Of a stretch of 64,000 nucleotides of DNA, positions 15,715 to 25,560 are shown one piece after another. The translations under genes and the position numbers were made by a program. The notes under the pieces were generated by a model that worked only from the letters and a program-made list of their open reading frames with translations, was not told the origin of the DNA and did no database searches. Position 1 is the first letter of the stretch. Each line of letters begins with the position of its first letter. This stretch comes from Flectobacillus roseus (lineage in GTDB: Bacteria > Bacteroidota > Bacteroidia > Cytophagales > Spirosomataceae), in NCBI RefSeq assembly GCF_030056665.1, contig NZ_JASHIG010000019.1. One strand, written 5' to 3'.

Positions 15715-16752
15715 ATGGAAAATCAGAGTTCAATGAAAAAGCAATTGCCAAAGTTAATTTTATTAACAGTAGTGGCTGTCGGTGGATTTTTGGGATATAA
15801 GGAATATCATTATTCTCAGACGCATGAGGATACCGATAACGCACAAATCGAATCTTACTTTGTGCCAGTACTACCTCGTACTTCGGGTTACGTAAAATCA
15901 ATTTCAGTAAAAGATTACGATGTAGTTAAAAAAGATCAGTTGTTGATCGAAATTGATTCGGAAGAAGGGAAATTGGCATTAGAGGAACTAAAAGCTGATT
16001 TGCTGCAAGCAGAAACAGATGTAGAAAACGCTAAAGCGAATATTCAAAATTTGAAAATGAGCATAGCGGCAATGGAAGCTAACCTAAAAGCTACGGCAAT
16101 TCGTCGTGATAAAGCAAAGCGTGATGCAGATCGTGACAATGCGTTGGTAGCAGATAATGCAATCACTAAAAAACAAGCAGAAGATTCTCGTTCAAACTAT
16201 GATGTATTAGTTGCTCAATATAATGCTTCTGTACAAGACATCGCTTCGAACAAATCTAAAATGGGAATTTTGACTGCCGCTTTACACAAAGCTGAAGCCA
16301 CATTAGCAGTAAAGAAAGTGAAAATTGCTCAACAAGAGTTGAAGTTGTCTTATGCAAAAGTGTATGCTCCATCTGAAGGTCGTATCGGTAAGAAAACGGT
16401 TGAGGCTGGACAGTTTATTCAAGCTGGTCAAACTTTGATGACGGTAGTTCAAGATCAACAATTTTGGGTAGTTGCTAATTTCAAAGAAAACCAAATCGCT
16501 CGTTTGAAAGTAGGAGATGAGACCGAATTGACTTTAGATGCGTATCCAAACCGTCCATTAAAAGGAAAAATTATTTCAATTTCAGAATCTACTGGTGCCA
16601 AGGCTTCTTTGTTACCTCCTGATAATGCATCTGGTAACTTTGTGAAAGTAACTCAGAGAGTTCCTGTAAAAATTGAAATTGAGGACATTGCTAAAAACAA
16701 AGATATTTTACGTGCAGGTCTTTCATTAGAAGTTTCTGTTCCTGTAAAATAA
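15715..16752 (+). CDS. HlyD/EmrA-type periplasmic adaptor of a tripartite efflux pump
   Basis: 345-residue membrane-fusion protein. One N-terminal transmembrane segment (about 10-30), a split lipoyl domain (TSGYVKSISVKDYDVVKKDQ on one side, YAPSEGRIGKKTVEAGQFIQ on the other), a long coiled-coil hairpin (about 85-205) and a C-terminal beta-barrel (NFKENQIARLKVGDE) are visible in order. It should link the inner-membrane transporter encoded next to an outer-membrane TolC-like channel. It is the first gene after the MarR-controlled promoter. An unusually long gap of 316 bases separates it from the MFS gene. Confidence 0.92.
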   Translation: MENQSSMKKQLPKLILLTVVAVGGFLGYKEYHYSQTHEDTDNAQIESYFVPVLPRTSGYVKSISVKDYDVVKKDQLLIEIDSEEGKLALEELKADLLQAETDVENAKANIQNLKMSIAAMEANLKATAIRRDKAKRDADRDNALVADNAITKKQAEDSRSNYDVLVAQYNASVQDIASNKSKMGILTAALHKAEATLAVKKVKIAQQELKLSYAKVYAPSEGRIGKKTVEAGQFIQAGQTLMTVVQDQQFWVVANFKENQIARLKVGDETELTLDAYPNRPLKGKIISISESTGAKASLLPPDNASGNFVKVTQRVPVKIEIEDIAKNKDILRAGLSLEVSVPVK

Positions 16753-17068
16753 TTCGAGATAAAGTTGGGCAATTGGTCATAAGAAGTGGAGGCTTAGATA
16801 AGTTTTGTGAGTAATCATGATTTAGGGTTTTGCTTATCTAAAGACAAATTGAGGTGAAGAAATAAGCAAGGGATTGCGCGGTTGTCAATTGTTGAATCTA
16901 CTTCAGACTCACAATTCATAATTGTAATTCTTCAGCCATTTGATATCAAGTGTAACAATGCCTCGTAAAGCGGATATTGACTACCAATGATAAGGGACTG
17001 ATTGGAGAAATATCCAACACTTCTTGAATTGCTCAGCTTTAGTTTCGAGACTAAAATAATCATCAACT
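16753..17068 (+). other. Intergenic gap within the efflux set
   Basis: 316 bases between the adaptor and transporter genes. I see no open reading frame of note. A short stretch at about 16905-16930 (ACTCACAATTCATAATTG) resembles the AATTCACAATTC repeat family of this window. No clear terminator is visible, so read-through is possible. Confidence 0.4.
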
Positions 17069-18649
17069 ATGGCGGCTAAAGGATTAGCAAGAGCAATGAT
17101 TGTGATAACCACCATCTCGGCAGCGGTGATGGAGCTTTTGGATACCACAATCGTTAACGTAGCCCTCAACCAGATGGCTGGTTCGCTAGGGGCTACAATC
17201 GAAGACGTAGCTTGGGTCGTAACATCTTACGCCATCGCTAACGTAATCATTATCCCAATGACGGGATTTTTAGGAGATTACTTCGGACGAAAAACATATT
17301 ATTTAGGTTCAATTTTATTGTTTGGTATTTCTTCCTATTTCTGTGGAGCTTCTCACGGGCTTTGGGAATTAGTATTTTGGAGATTTATTCAAGGTGTAGG
17401 AGGGGGAGCCTTGCTGTCCACCTCACAGGCTATCTTATTTGATGCCTTCGAACCTAAAGATAGACCCATAGCCTCAGGTATTTTTGGGATGGGTATTATT
17501 CTAGGGCCAACGTTAGGCCCAGCTTTGGGTGGATATATCGTTGAACATTTTACTTGGCAAGATATATTTTTCGTAAATATTCCGATATGTATCGCTGCTA
17601 CAATTTTGACGATTCTTTACATAGAAAGAAAAGAAGGAGAAGGTCAGAAGAAAGACAAGATTATTATAGATTACCCTGGGATTTTCTTACTTACGCTTGG
17701 TATTGGTTCATTGCAATACGTATTAGAAAAGGGAGAATCTGATGACTGGTTCGAATCTAGAACCATTGTAATCCTAAGTTTGTCGGCTGTAGTGGGATTA
17801 GTAGGGTTTGTCTGGCGAGAATTGACCACCGAACACCCTGTTGTTGACCTGAAGATATTTAGATACAAAGTTTTTGGACTTTCTACCATATTTACCTTTG
17901 TTGCAGGTCTTGGTTTGTTTACCTCAGTATTTGTATATCCAGTAATGGTACAACGTATCAATGGATTTACGCCACTCGAGACAGGTTTGTCATTGATTGC
18001 GCCAACAATGCTTGGTGTAATATTATTTCCAGTCATAGGAAGACGTATGGCGGCAGGCGATTCTCCACTTCCATATATGGCTATTGGTATCCTGATATTT
18101 GTATTCTTTGGCTTTTACAGTGGTACAGCTACTTCCGAAATGGGCAAATGGGATTTCTTTCCTATGCAAGTATGTCGTGTGCTAGGGGTTGCCATGTTAC
18201 AAATGCCATTGATCAACCAAGCTGTAGCAGGTTTGCAACAAAGAGAATATCCTGCGGGTATCGCCCTTACCAATATGATTCGACAACTAGGAGGTGCTTT
18301 TGGTATTGCGTTGGCCAACAACTATGTAACGAATGCAGCAGCGCAACACCGTTCGGACTTGATGGCGAATATGACCATGGATAATCCTTTGTTTGTACAA
18401 CGCCTTAACGGTAGTATTGCCAATTTTGCCTCTAAAACAGGTGATTATTTTGGCGCAACCAAGATGGCTTATGCTCAATTAGAAGGGTTAGTTGCCAAAC
18501 AAGCATATTACCTTGCTTACTTAGATACTTACAGAGTAGTTTCTTTGTTTTTCATCGCAATTTTTCCATTGCTCTTATTGTTGAGAACGAAAAAGAAAAC
18601 CAAAGAAGAAATCGCAGCCGCAGCAAAAGCAGCAGCAGATAGTCATTAA
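17069..18649 (+). CDS. DHA2-family MFS multidrug transporter (EmrB-like)
   Basis: 526-residue, 14-helix major facilitator of the drug:H+ antiporter-2 type. Typical features are MELLDTTIVNVALNQMAG in the first helix, GDYFGRKTYY in the cytoplasmic loop 2-3, GPTLGPALGGYIVEHFTWQDIFFVNIP in motif C (quoted here as one family block; key part GPTLGPALGGYI), and FFPMQVCRVLGVAMLQMPL later. It should export hydrophobic drugs or metabolites with the neighbouring adaptor and TolC-like channel. The start MAAKGLARAMIVITTISAAV is plausible. Substrates cannot be predicted. Confidence 0.93.
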   Translation: MAAKGLARAMIVITTISAAVMELLDTTIVNVALNQMAGSLGATIEDVAWVVTSYAIANVIIIPMTGFLGDYFGRKTYYLGSILLFGISSYFCGASHGLWELVFWRFIQGVGGGALLSTSQAILFDAFEPKDRPIASGIFGMGIILGPTLGPALGGYIVEHFTWQDIFFVNIPICIAATILTILYIERKEGEGQKKDKIIIDYPGIFLLTLGIGSLQYVLEKGESDDWFESRTIVILSLSAVVGLVGFVWRELTTEHPVVDLKIFRYKVFGLSTIFTFVAGLGLFTSVFVYPVMVQRINGFTPLETGLSLIAPTMLGVILFPVIGRRMAAGDSPLPYMAIGILIFVFFGFYSGTATSEMGKWDFFPMQVCRVLGVAMLQMPLINQAVAGLQQREYPAGIALTNMIRQLGGAFGIALANNYVTNAAAQHRSDLMANMTMDNPLFVQRLNGSIANFASKTGDYFGATKMAYAQLEGLVAKQAYYLAYLDTYRVVSLFFIAIFPLLLLLRTKKKTKEEIAAAAKAAADSH

Positions 18650-19020
18650 GTCATCGTGCAGAATGATATTTAAGTTATGTGTTTAGGCACTAGGCAACAG
18701 GCATATGGCAAAGAGTGTTTAAATGTCATTTAGTAACGATATATAAAATTTGTTGAATGCCCAGAGCCGGAAGCTCAAAAATTATATCTTATTTTGCCCA
18801 CTAACTTAAGTAGTCATGCAAAATAAAATCTAAGTGATGGTGAGAACAAAGTGTTGATAATTAAAATTTTACATTCACAATTCACCACTCATAATTCAGC
18901 ATTAATACTTAACAGGCACAAGGTCACGGGGAATAGACATCGGTTGACAAAATTGCAATGGATGTCTTATGACCCAATTCCTCAACCTCTATTTTAACAG
19001 ACATAATTTTAACGAAGATA
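18650..19020 (+). other. Intergenic gap with a dispersed short repeat
   Basis: 371 bases between the MFS and TolC genes. At 18872-18910 there is ACATTCACAATTCACCACTC followed by ATAATTCAGCATTAATACTT, a member of a small dispersed repeat family that also occurs near 36760-36892 and 53394-53427. No gene or terminator is evident, so read-through into the TolC gene is possible. Confidence 0.5.
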
Positions 19021-20346
19021 ATGAAAAAATTAACAGTTTTCGGACTTATCCTATGTGCTCAGATGACCTTTGCACAAGATAAAAATACGGACGCTTTGGG
19101 TCGGTTGGTGAAGGCTGCTATTGATTATTCTCCAAGAATTAAGGAACAGCAACAGTTGGTTTCGATTGGAGATTACAAAACAAAAATTCAAGAAGCAGCT
19201 TTAAAACCACAAGTTCAATCAGAATTAAGCGTAACTCGTATTGACCCTGTTGCCAAGGCAAGTTTTGCCTTTGGTTCTACTTCGACAGAGTTGAGTTTTC
19301 AGCCTAACATGAACTACAATGCCAATGTTGGCGCCAATTATACCATCGCCGACTGGGGTAAGCAAGCTTTAGCGATTGAAAGAGCAAAATTAGAAACAAA
19401 CCTCTCTAAAAATAATGTAGAGGGGTTGAAACAAAATTATGCTTACCAAGTAGCGAATTTGTACTACGGTATTGTGTATTTGCAAAAAGCCATTGAGGTA
19501 CAAAAAGAACAATTGAAATTAGTTGCCAATAACGAAAAATTAATCTCAGATCGTTTGAAACAAGGCGATGCGTTGGATTATGATAGAGTTTCGATTCAAG
19601 TACGTTATAAAAATGCCGAAACTAGATTAACAGATTTACAGGGCCAATTAGATCGCCAGTTGATTTATTTGAGTTCCTTGATTGGTGCAGATGCAAGAAC
19701 TATGGTTCCTACTGATGCAGATTTTTCAGCAACTTGGGCAGATTTGACTGTTTCAGCAGCATTTGAGCAAGCTCAAACCAATAACATTGATTTGAAAAAT
19801 ATCAGAGAAAAAGATTTGATAGCGGATAAGGATGTTAAAATTGCGCAATTGAGCATGGCTCCAACCGTCTCTGCAGTGGGTCAACTAGGCATTAAAAATG
19901 GATATTTGCCACGCATCAATGGGGAAGTGCCTCCAGTAGATAAAGATTTTAAATTTAACACAGTCTTAGGTTTAAAAATGACTATCCCAATTTATTCAGG
20001 TGGACGTGGAGCGTACTCAACCGAAATGGCGAAATTGAGCAAAGAAATGTTGAAATATTCTTCAGAAGCTACCAATCAAGCTTTGAAACGAGATTTGGAC
20101 GCTGCGGAGAACGACTACACAATTGCAAAAAACAAACTTGACCTTTCAGAGAAAAACGTATTCCAAGCACAGTATGCATTGAAATTAGCTGAAAGTCGTT
20201 ACAAAAATGGCGTTATTACCAATGTTGAAATTGAGGCTGCACAAACTGCTTTACGTGAAGCTCAATTGACACAGTTACAATATCAATACATGATGACACA
20301 GGCAAAACTTGAAGTGAGCCGTTTGTCAGGTTTAAAATTTTGGTAG
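19021..20346 (+). CDS. TolC-family outer-membrane efflux protein
   Basis: 441-residue protein with a signal peptide (MKKLTVFGLILCAQMTFAQ) and the duplicated helical-barrel pattern of the outer membrane efflux protein family: long amphipathic helices rich in Gln, Ala and Lys (for example EQQQLVSIGDYKTKIQEAAL), a periplasmic repeat structure, and AESRYKNGVITNVEIEAAQT, a typical end of the second half. It would be the outer-membrane channel of the EmrA-EmrB pump encoded just upstream. A clear terminator follows, closing the unit. Confidence 0.92.
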   Translation: MKKLTVFGLILCAQMTFAQDKNTDALGRLVKAAIDYSPRIKEQQQLVSIGDYKTKIQEAALKPQVQSELSVTRIDPVAKASFAFGSTSTELSFQPNMNYNANVGANYTIADWGKQALAIERAKLETNLSKNNVEGLKQNYAYQVANLYYGIVYLQKAIEVQKEQLKLVANNEKLISDRLKQGDALDYDRVSIQVRYKNAETRLTDLQGQLDRQLIYLSSLIGADARTMVPTDADFSATWADLTVSAAFEQAQTNNIDLKNIREKDLIADKDVKIAQLSMAPTVSAVGQLGIKNGYLPRINGEVPPVDKDFKFNTVLGLKMTIPIYSGGRGAYSTEMAKLSKEMLKYSSEATNQALKRDLDAAENDYTIAKNKLDLSEKNVFQAQYALKLAESRYKNGVITNVEIEAAQTALREAQLTQLQYQYMMTQAKLEVSRLSGLKFW

Positions 20347-20365
20347 AAAAACAATCTCTGTTGTT

Positions 20366-20404
20366 AACTCCAATGCTGCTTTTGCGGGATTGGAGTTTTT
20401 TTGT
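20366..20404 (+). terminator. Rho-independent terminator after the TolC gene
   Basis: AACTCCAAT (20366-20374) pairs with ATTGGAGTT (20389-20397), followed by seven more T. Confidence 0.85.
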
Positions 20405-20424
20405 TTTAAGCGTTCCTCCAAATT

Positions 20425-20458
20425 CTTGTAGCCGATAGCCAAATAATACTTACCTTTG
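20425..20458 (+). promoter_or_regulatory. Predicted Bacteroidota-type promoter
   Basis: TACCTTTG at 20451-20458 matches TAnnTTTG, with CTTG at 20425-20428 about 22 bases upstream as the -33 element. The predicted transcript would start about 25 bases before the amidohydrolase ATG at 20491. Confidence 0.55.
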
Positions 20459-20490
20459 CTTAAATCAATTTTTCATCAACACATTCCCTT

Positions 20491-21771
20491 ATGAAAAAAA
20501 TCTGGACGCTACTAGTTGGTCTTTTATTACATGGAGCTGTTTTAGCACAATCTTCTGATTCACTCATTGTCATCAAAGCAGGACGAATGTTTGATAGTGA
20601 AAAAGGTGTTTTTCTCGAAAATCAGACCATCCTTATCAAAGGTAATATCATTCAATCGGTAGGAGCAAATCTCAAATATCCTGCACAAGCCAAAGTGATT
20701 GACTTATCCAAAGCAACAGTATTGCCTGGGTTTATAGACTGCCATACACATATTACCTCACAGCCTGACAATTATATGGAGGATTTGTTCCGAAAATCAC
20801 CAATAGATTATGCGGTTGAGGCTCATATTTTTGCCAGAAAGACCTTAGAGGCAGGCTTTACCACTTGTCGAGATGTGGGTGCACCTGAATTAATTGATGT
20901 GGCATTGAAGCGTTCTATTAATGCAGGTCATATTGCTGGTCCACGCTTATTTGTCTCTGGGCCTATTATTGGCTCAACTGGTGGGCATGCTGATATCAGC
21001 GGTTTTTCACCTTATCTCTCATTCAAGGCCATTTCTGGGGTTGCAGACGGCATAGATGAGATTCGTAAACAAGTACGATATAATATTAAATATGGTGCTG
21101 ATTTAATCAAATTTACGGCTACAGCTGGAGTTCTATCAGAGGAAGAGTCGGTGGGTGCGCCACAATACTCGCAAGAAGAGATGAATGCACTAGTGGCCGA
21201 GGCAGCGATGTGGGACAAAAAAGTAGCCGCACACGCGCATGGAACTACGGGTATCAAAATGGCGATTAAAGCTGGTGTGGCTTCTATCGAACATGGAAGC
21301 TTCTTGGATGAGGAGGCAATTGAATTAATGAAGCAGAAAGGAACATATTTGGTGGCTGATATTTACAATGATGATTATATTCTGTCGGAATTTGCCAAAT
21401 TAGGCTATCCAGAGAAACTTATTGAAAAAGAAAGAACAGTTGGCAAAACCCAGAGAGAAAGTTTCCAAAAGGCAGCCAAGGCTGGTGTAAAAATTGCTTA
21501 CGGAACCGATGCAGGGGTATATCCACATGGTAATAACGGAAAACAGTTCTTTTACATGGTAAAATTTGGTTTATCACCTGCACAGGCTATCCAAGCTGCA
21601 ACAATCAATGCAGCGGACTTGATAGGAGTGAAGACCAAACTTGGTTCGATTACTCAAGGAAAATGGGCTGATATTGTTGCTGTTGAAGGAAATCCAGAAC
21701 AAGATATTACAGTTCTAGAAAAGAAAATAAAATTTGTAATGAAGGAAGGGAAAGTATATCTACAAAAATAG
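20491..21771 (+). CDS. Exported metal-dependent amidohydrolase (paralogue)
   Basis: 426-residue amidohydrolase-superfamily enzyme with signal peptide MKKIWTLLVGLLLHGAVLAQ. The catalytic and metal motifs are in order: DCHTHITS, GGHADISG, LIKFTATAG (bridging Lys), AHAHGTTG, IEHGSF and YGTDAGV. It is similar in length and motif order to the 9903-11183 gene and belongs to the same imidazolonepropionase/prolidase-like group, so the two are paralogues. The likely job is hydrolysis of a periplasmic peptide or cyclic amide. It has its own promoter and is closed by a hairpin. Confidence 0.9.
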   Translation: MKKIWTLLVGLLLHGAVLAQSSDSLIVIKAGRMFDSEKGVFLENQTILIKGNIIQSVGANLKYPAQAKVIDLSKATVLPGFIDCHTHITSQPDNYMEDLFRKSPIDYAVEAHIFARKTLEAGFTTCRDVGAPELIDVALKRSINAGHIAGPRLFVSGPIIGSTGGHADISGFSPYLSFKAISGVADGIDEIRKQVRYNIKYGADLIKFTATAGVLSEEESVGAPQYSQEEMNALVAEAAMWDKKVAAHAHGTTGIKMAIKAGVASIEHGSFLDEEAIELMKQKGTYLVADIYNDDYILSEFAKLGYPEKLIEKERTVGKTQRESFQKAAKAGVKIAYGTDAGVYPHGNNGKQFFYMVKFGLSPAQAIQAATINAADLIGVKTKLGSITQGKWADIVAVEGNPEQDITVLEKKIKFVMKEGKVYLQK

Positions 21772-21817
21772 TTTAGATAACGGCGCTTAATTTGTTATAT
21801 ATTAGCTATTTAAAAAT

Positions 21818-21866
21818 AAAATGTGTTGTTCTGAGATAAAATTTATCAAAAGAGCAACACATTTTT
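21818..21866 (+). terminator. Rho-independent terminator after the amidohydrolase
   Basis: AAAATGTGTTGTTCT pairs with AGAGCAACACATTTT (one mismatch) around an 18-base loop, ending in T residues. Confidence 0.75.
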
Positions 21867-21970
21867 GATTATATAAGAGTCCTTGTTGTCTTTAATTGGA
21901 GAATGGTGTGAAATTTTATATTTTACATAAGAATAATTCTATCTTTAATCCCCAATTAACTATAACAACC

Positions 21971-23611
21971 ATGAAACAACTGCAAACAGCAGATTATTTA
22001 GTATTTTTTGTATATTTTATTGTAGTAATTAGCTACGGTATTTGGGTTTTTAAAAAGAAGCAAGGAACTTCTTCCAAAACTAAAGATTTTTTTCTCGCAG
22101 AAGGCTCTCTAACTTGGTGGGCGATAGGCGCTTCACTAATTGCTTCTAACATCTCCGCTGAACATTTTATAGGTATGTCTGGCTCAGGTTTCGCTATTGG
22201 ACTAGCAATTTCTTCCTACGAATGGATGTCAGCTGCAACTTTAATCTTGGTGGCCATATTTTTTATTCCAGTTTATCTGAAAAATAAAATTTATACCATG
22301 CCCCAATTTCTTTCCACAAGGTATAATGACACAGTTGCGACCATTATGGCTGTTTTCTGGTTGTTGCTCTATGTTTTTGTCAATTTAACATCGATTTTGT
22401 ACTTAGGTGCTCTTGCCGTAGAAACCATCTCTGGGATTCCCTTTTATTATTGCATGTTTGGGCTAGCTGTGTTTGCGGTGTTCATTACCCTTGGAGGCAT
22501 GAAAGTGATTGGCTATACTGATGTAATTCAAGTAGTTGTACTAGTACTTGGAGGTTTAGCAACCACCTATTTGGCCTTAAATATGGTATCAGATAAATTT
22601 AATGGAAATGGTGTCGTCGATGCTCTCGGTATTTTGCGTCAACAGGCTGATAGCCATTTTCACATGATTTTCTCGAAAGGAGACCCACACTACTATGAAT
22701 TGCCGGGACTATCTATCTTGATTGGTGGTATGTGGATTAATAATTTCAATTATTGGGGTTGTAATCAGTATATTATACAACGTACTTTGGGGGCTGATCT
22801 CAATACTGCCCGTGGAGGGATAATTTTTGCGGCATTTATGAAGTTATTAATGCCACTCATTGTCGTGATTCCAGGGATTGCTGCGTATGTTTTGTTCCAA
22901 AATGGTGAGTTTCAACAAGAAATGCTTGATGTGAGTGGACAAGTAAAACCAGATCACGCATATCCAACCTTGATGAATCTTCTACCTGCTGGAATGAAGG
23001 GTTTAGCCTTTGCGGCATTAACAGCAGCCATCGTAGCCTCCTTGGCAGGAAAATGTAATAGTATAGCTACCATTTTCAGTTTAGATATTTATAAAAAGTT
23101 CTATAATAAGGATGCTTCAGAAGACAGAACCGTGAAAGTAGGACGTTTAGCCGTAATTGTTTCTTTCATTATTGCACTTTGTATTACTCCACAACTCCGT
23201 AAGTTAGAGCAAGCTTATCAGTTTATTCAGGAATACTCCAACTACATCACCCCGGGGGCTTTCGCACTGTTTTTCTTGGGTTTATTCTGGAAAAGAACTA
23301 CATCAAAAGCAGCTATTGTTGCTGCATTTTTAGCATTACCTTTATCCGTGGCTTTCAAGTCTATTCCTGCTTTGGCAGAGATGTTCTTCGGTATGACCGT
23401 TGAACCAATGCCATTCCTAGATAGAACTCTCTGGGTATTTCTACTCTTGGTGGCTTTAATGATTATCGTAACTTTGACTGACCCTAACAGTAAAAATAAC
23501 CCTCAAGGGTTAGAGATTGAATCCAAAATGTTCAGAGTAAGTCAGTCATTTGTAGTTTCTTCGATATTAATTTCTGGAATACTTGTGGCTCTATATACTG
23601 CCTTTTGGTAG
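21971..23611 (+). CDS. Sodium/solute symporter, SGLT-like (SSS family)
   Basis: 546-residue inner-membrane transporter. The ATG at 21971 gives MKQLQTADYLVFFVYFIVVI, the normal start in the first helix; the longer in-frame start at 21896 adds a non-membrane leader unlike the family. The signature ASNISAEHFIGMSGSGFAIG, the GGMKVIGYTDVIQV segment and NYWGCNQYIIQR mark it as a sodium:sugar-type symporter. About 14 helices are visible. The substrate is probably a sugar or related polyol, by analogy with SGLT-like members. A very stable hairpin follows. Confidence 0.92.
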   Translation: MKQLQTADYLVFFVYFIVVISYGIWVFKKKQGTSSKTKDFFLAEGSLTWWAIGASLIASNISAEHFIGMSGSGFAIGLAISSYEWMSAATLILVAIFFIPVYLKNKIYTMPQFLSTRYNDTVATIMAVFWLLLYVFVNLTSILYLGALAVETISGIPFYYCMFGLAVFAVFITLGGMKVIGYTDVIQVVVLVLGGLATTYLALNMVSDKFNGNGVVDALGILRQQADSHFHMIFSKGDPHYYELPGLSILIGGMWINNFNYWGCNQYIIQRTLGADLNTARGGIIFAAFMKLLMPLIVVIPGIAAYVLFQNGEFQQEMLDVSGQVKPDHAYPTLMNLLPAGMKGLAFAALTAAIVASLAGKCNSIATIFSLDIYKKFYNKDASEDRTVKVGRLAVIVSFIIALCITPQLRKLEQAYQFIQEYSNYITPGAFALFFLGLFWKRTTSKAAIVAAFLALPLSVAFKSIPALAEMFFGMTVEPMPFLDRTLWVFLLLVALMIIVTLTDPNSKNNPQGLEIESKMFRVSQSFVVSSILISGILVALYTAFW

Positions 23612-23654
23612 TATTGAATGGGTGTAAATAAAGAAAAAGTAGTAGTTTATGCCG

Positions 23655-23711
23655 AAAAATGGTTCAAAAAGGTTCAGAATTTAATATTCTGAACCTTTTT
23701 GAACCATTTTT
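23655..23711 (+). terminator. Very stable terminator hairpin, 26-bp stem
   Basis: The arms 23655-23680 and 23686-23711 are perfectly complementary (core GGTTCAAAAAGGTTCAGAAT) around a 5-base loop, with A tracts on the left and T on the right, so it could also stop minus-strand transcription. Confidence 0.9.
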
Positions 23712-23736
23712 TTAATCATCGAACACTTTGAAAATG

Positions 23737-23958
23737 TAAATTTGTTTCAACAATAGATAAAACAAAATTCACAATTCAATAAAAGTTTAGAATTGAAAAG
23801 TCTTGTTTGAATAATCATTCGATTGAAGTTTTTTAAAATTAGTAATAAATACTTAGAGTTGTTCAGCTTCTAGCTGATAGACCAAAGTTTAAAGATAAAT
23901 ATAAAGTAAGGATGTAAAGTTTAAAGTTTGAAGATCATGTTATCTTCAAACTTTTTTG
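23737..23958 (+). ncRNA. Candidate small RNA between two terminators
   Basis: In the 530-base gap after the symporter gene there is a -7 box match TAAATTTG (23737-23744; the -33 element is weak). No usable ORF follows; there is a small hairpin CAGCT TCT AGCTG (about 23868-23880), and then a second perfect terminator, AAAGTTTGAAGAT (23923-23935) / ATCTTCAAACTTT (23942-23954) plus T run, with no gene to terminate. A roughly 200-base transcript is inferred, not shown. Confidence 0.3.
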
Positions 23959-24142
23959 TTTTATTCACTTTTGTCAATAAATCGGATAATCTCACCAATA
24001 ATTTTGAACAACCACAAATATTTTTAACTTTTGTGGTATATTTAAGTTATAATGCATCCTCGAAGGTTTTCAAAAGCTATTTACTCTACTTAGAATAGCA
24101 GTTGCATCGCCTGAACCTTACTTTTAAACCATTTCAACTCAC

Positions 24143-25330
24143 ATGGGTCATCTATTCGAAACATTTGTTTTTGGATTAGGATTGTTTTCATTTTTAATCG
24201 GATGCCTTTTAGGATATTGGGTATTAACCAAGTTTACACACCAAGGAAAAAATATACTAGGGGCAATTTTCTTTATTTGGTCAATCAATGGATTAGCCAA
24301 TACCATTCTCTATGGGCCATTGCCAACTGAATTTCAAGCGGTAATTTTCAGAGTAGCAATGCCAGTATATTTCATTTTGCCTGCATTAACCTATTTCTAT
24401 GTACGTCAAATCAACGATCCTTCCTTAAAAATAAAACCTGTGGATTTAGCCCACGGGATACCAGTAGTGCTTGTATTCCTTGAATTGATACCTTATTATA
24501 TCCTTCCTTTCCAAGAAAAGGTGAATATATTGGAGTCGATCAAAGAAAACCCTGCCAATTTGTTTGTTGGGCATGAAGGTTTTATAGGAAATGATATCAG
24601 AGATTTTCTGCTAGGATTGTTATTTATGGTATACGGATTGCTTATTTGGCGTATAATTGCCCAAAGATTTAAGCAAAATCCCAATACTCCTTTAGGACAT
24701 TTCAAATGGAGTATATTTGTTGCAGTAATGGTGACTGGGCTATTCATCCTTAAAATAGCTTATTTTGGTGTCATAGTAAATAATTTAGGTATATCCGCAT
24801 TCAAAGGAATTTTTACGCAGGTAATAATTATTCAAAGCGTGTTTTTTTATACCCTTTGTGGTTTTCTTTGGGTTAATCGTGGTGAAATAGGAAAAATGTG
24901 GTCAGTTTATGAAGAAGTTTTTGACTTTTCTGTAAACGATAGCGAGCCGCTTGTTCTTGAAACAATCGAAATAGAACCAGAAATTATTAAAAACTTTGAA
25001 AACTATATCCATCTCCAAAAGCCATATTTAAGAGCAAAGTATTCATTGAATGATATTGCCTATGAAACGAATTTACCTGCCTATCAGATATCTAGTATGA
25101 TGCGTGTTCATTATGGTATGAATTTCAGTGATTATATCAATTCATTGAGGGTTGAAGAAGTAAAGCGTCGTTTGAGTGATGATGAATACCAGAATTACAG
25201 TATAGAAGGTATTTCGAAAGACTGTGGATTTAATGCGAAGAGTACTTTTTTTACCGTATTTAAAAAACATACTGGATTAACACCCTCCGAGTTTCAAAAG
25301 AATATCAAAGTGGCCATCTCCAACGAGTAA
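24143..25330 (+). CDS. Membrane-anchored AraC-family transcriptional regulator
   Basis: 395-residue protein. The first about 250 residues contain seven or so hydrophobic segments. A short linker and a C-terminal AraC-type double helix-turn-helix follow (about 295-390), with SLNDIAYETNLPAYQISSMM as first HTH, DYINSLRVEEVKRRL, and IEGISKDCGFNAKSTFFTVF as second HTH, ending KKHTGLTPSEFQ. This layout (7TM-like sensor fused to AraC HTH) is common in Bacteroidota, where it couples an envelope signal to transcription. It has a terminator of its own. Target genes are unknown; the symporter upstream and DUF2891 downstream are candidates by position only. Confidence 0.88.
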   Translation: MGHLFETFVFGLGLFSFLIGCLLGYWVLTKFTHQGKNILGAIFFIWSINGLANTILYGPLPTEFQAVIFRVAMPVYFILPALTYFYVRQINDPSLKIKPVDLAHGIPVVLVFLELIPYYILPFQEKVNILESIKENPANLFVGHEGFIGNDIRDFLLGLLFMVYGLLIWRIIAQRFKQNPNTPLGHFKWSIFVAVMVTGLFILKIAYFGVIVNNLGISAFKGIFTQVIIIQSVFFYTLCGFLWVNRGEIGKMWSVYEEVFDFSVNDSEPLVLETIEIEPEIIKNFENYIHLQKPYLRAKYSLNDIAYETNLPAYQISSMMRVHYGMNFSDYINSLRVEEVKRRLSDDEYQNYSIEGISKDCGFNAKSTFFTVFKKHTGLTPSEFQKNIKVAISNE

Positions 25331-25355
25331 ACGTTACTCGAAAATTTTATACAAG

Positions 25356-25395
25356 GGTCAGGACGTTGTAGTGCTACAATGTCCTGACCTTTATT
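25356..25395 (+). terminator. Rho-independent terminator after the AraC regulator
   Basis: GGTCAGGACGTTGTA pairs with TACAATGTCCTGACC (one G-T) around GTGC, followed by TTTATTT. Confidence 0.85.
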
Positions 25396-25560
25396 TATAT
25401 TCAAGGTTTGGGCATATGTCTACTGAGCTACTTATTTGTACTTTTCTTTTTTTCTTTGAAAAAGCTTTACGAACAGTACAACCCAAGGCAAGATAAAGGG
25501 CATTTTATTCTTCTCCATTTTTGTAAAAAACACTTCAAGCATTGCTAAAACTTTTTTATA

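Noticed and set aside
17740..17765. tRNA T-arm-like GGTTCGAATC
   Set aside because: It lies inside the MFS transporter coding sequence and no acceptor stem or anticodon arm surrounds it.
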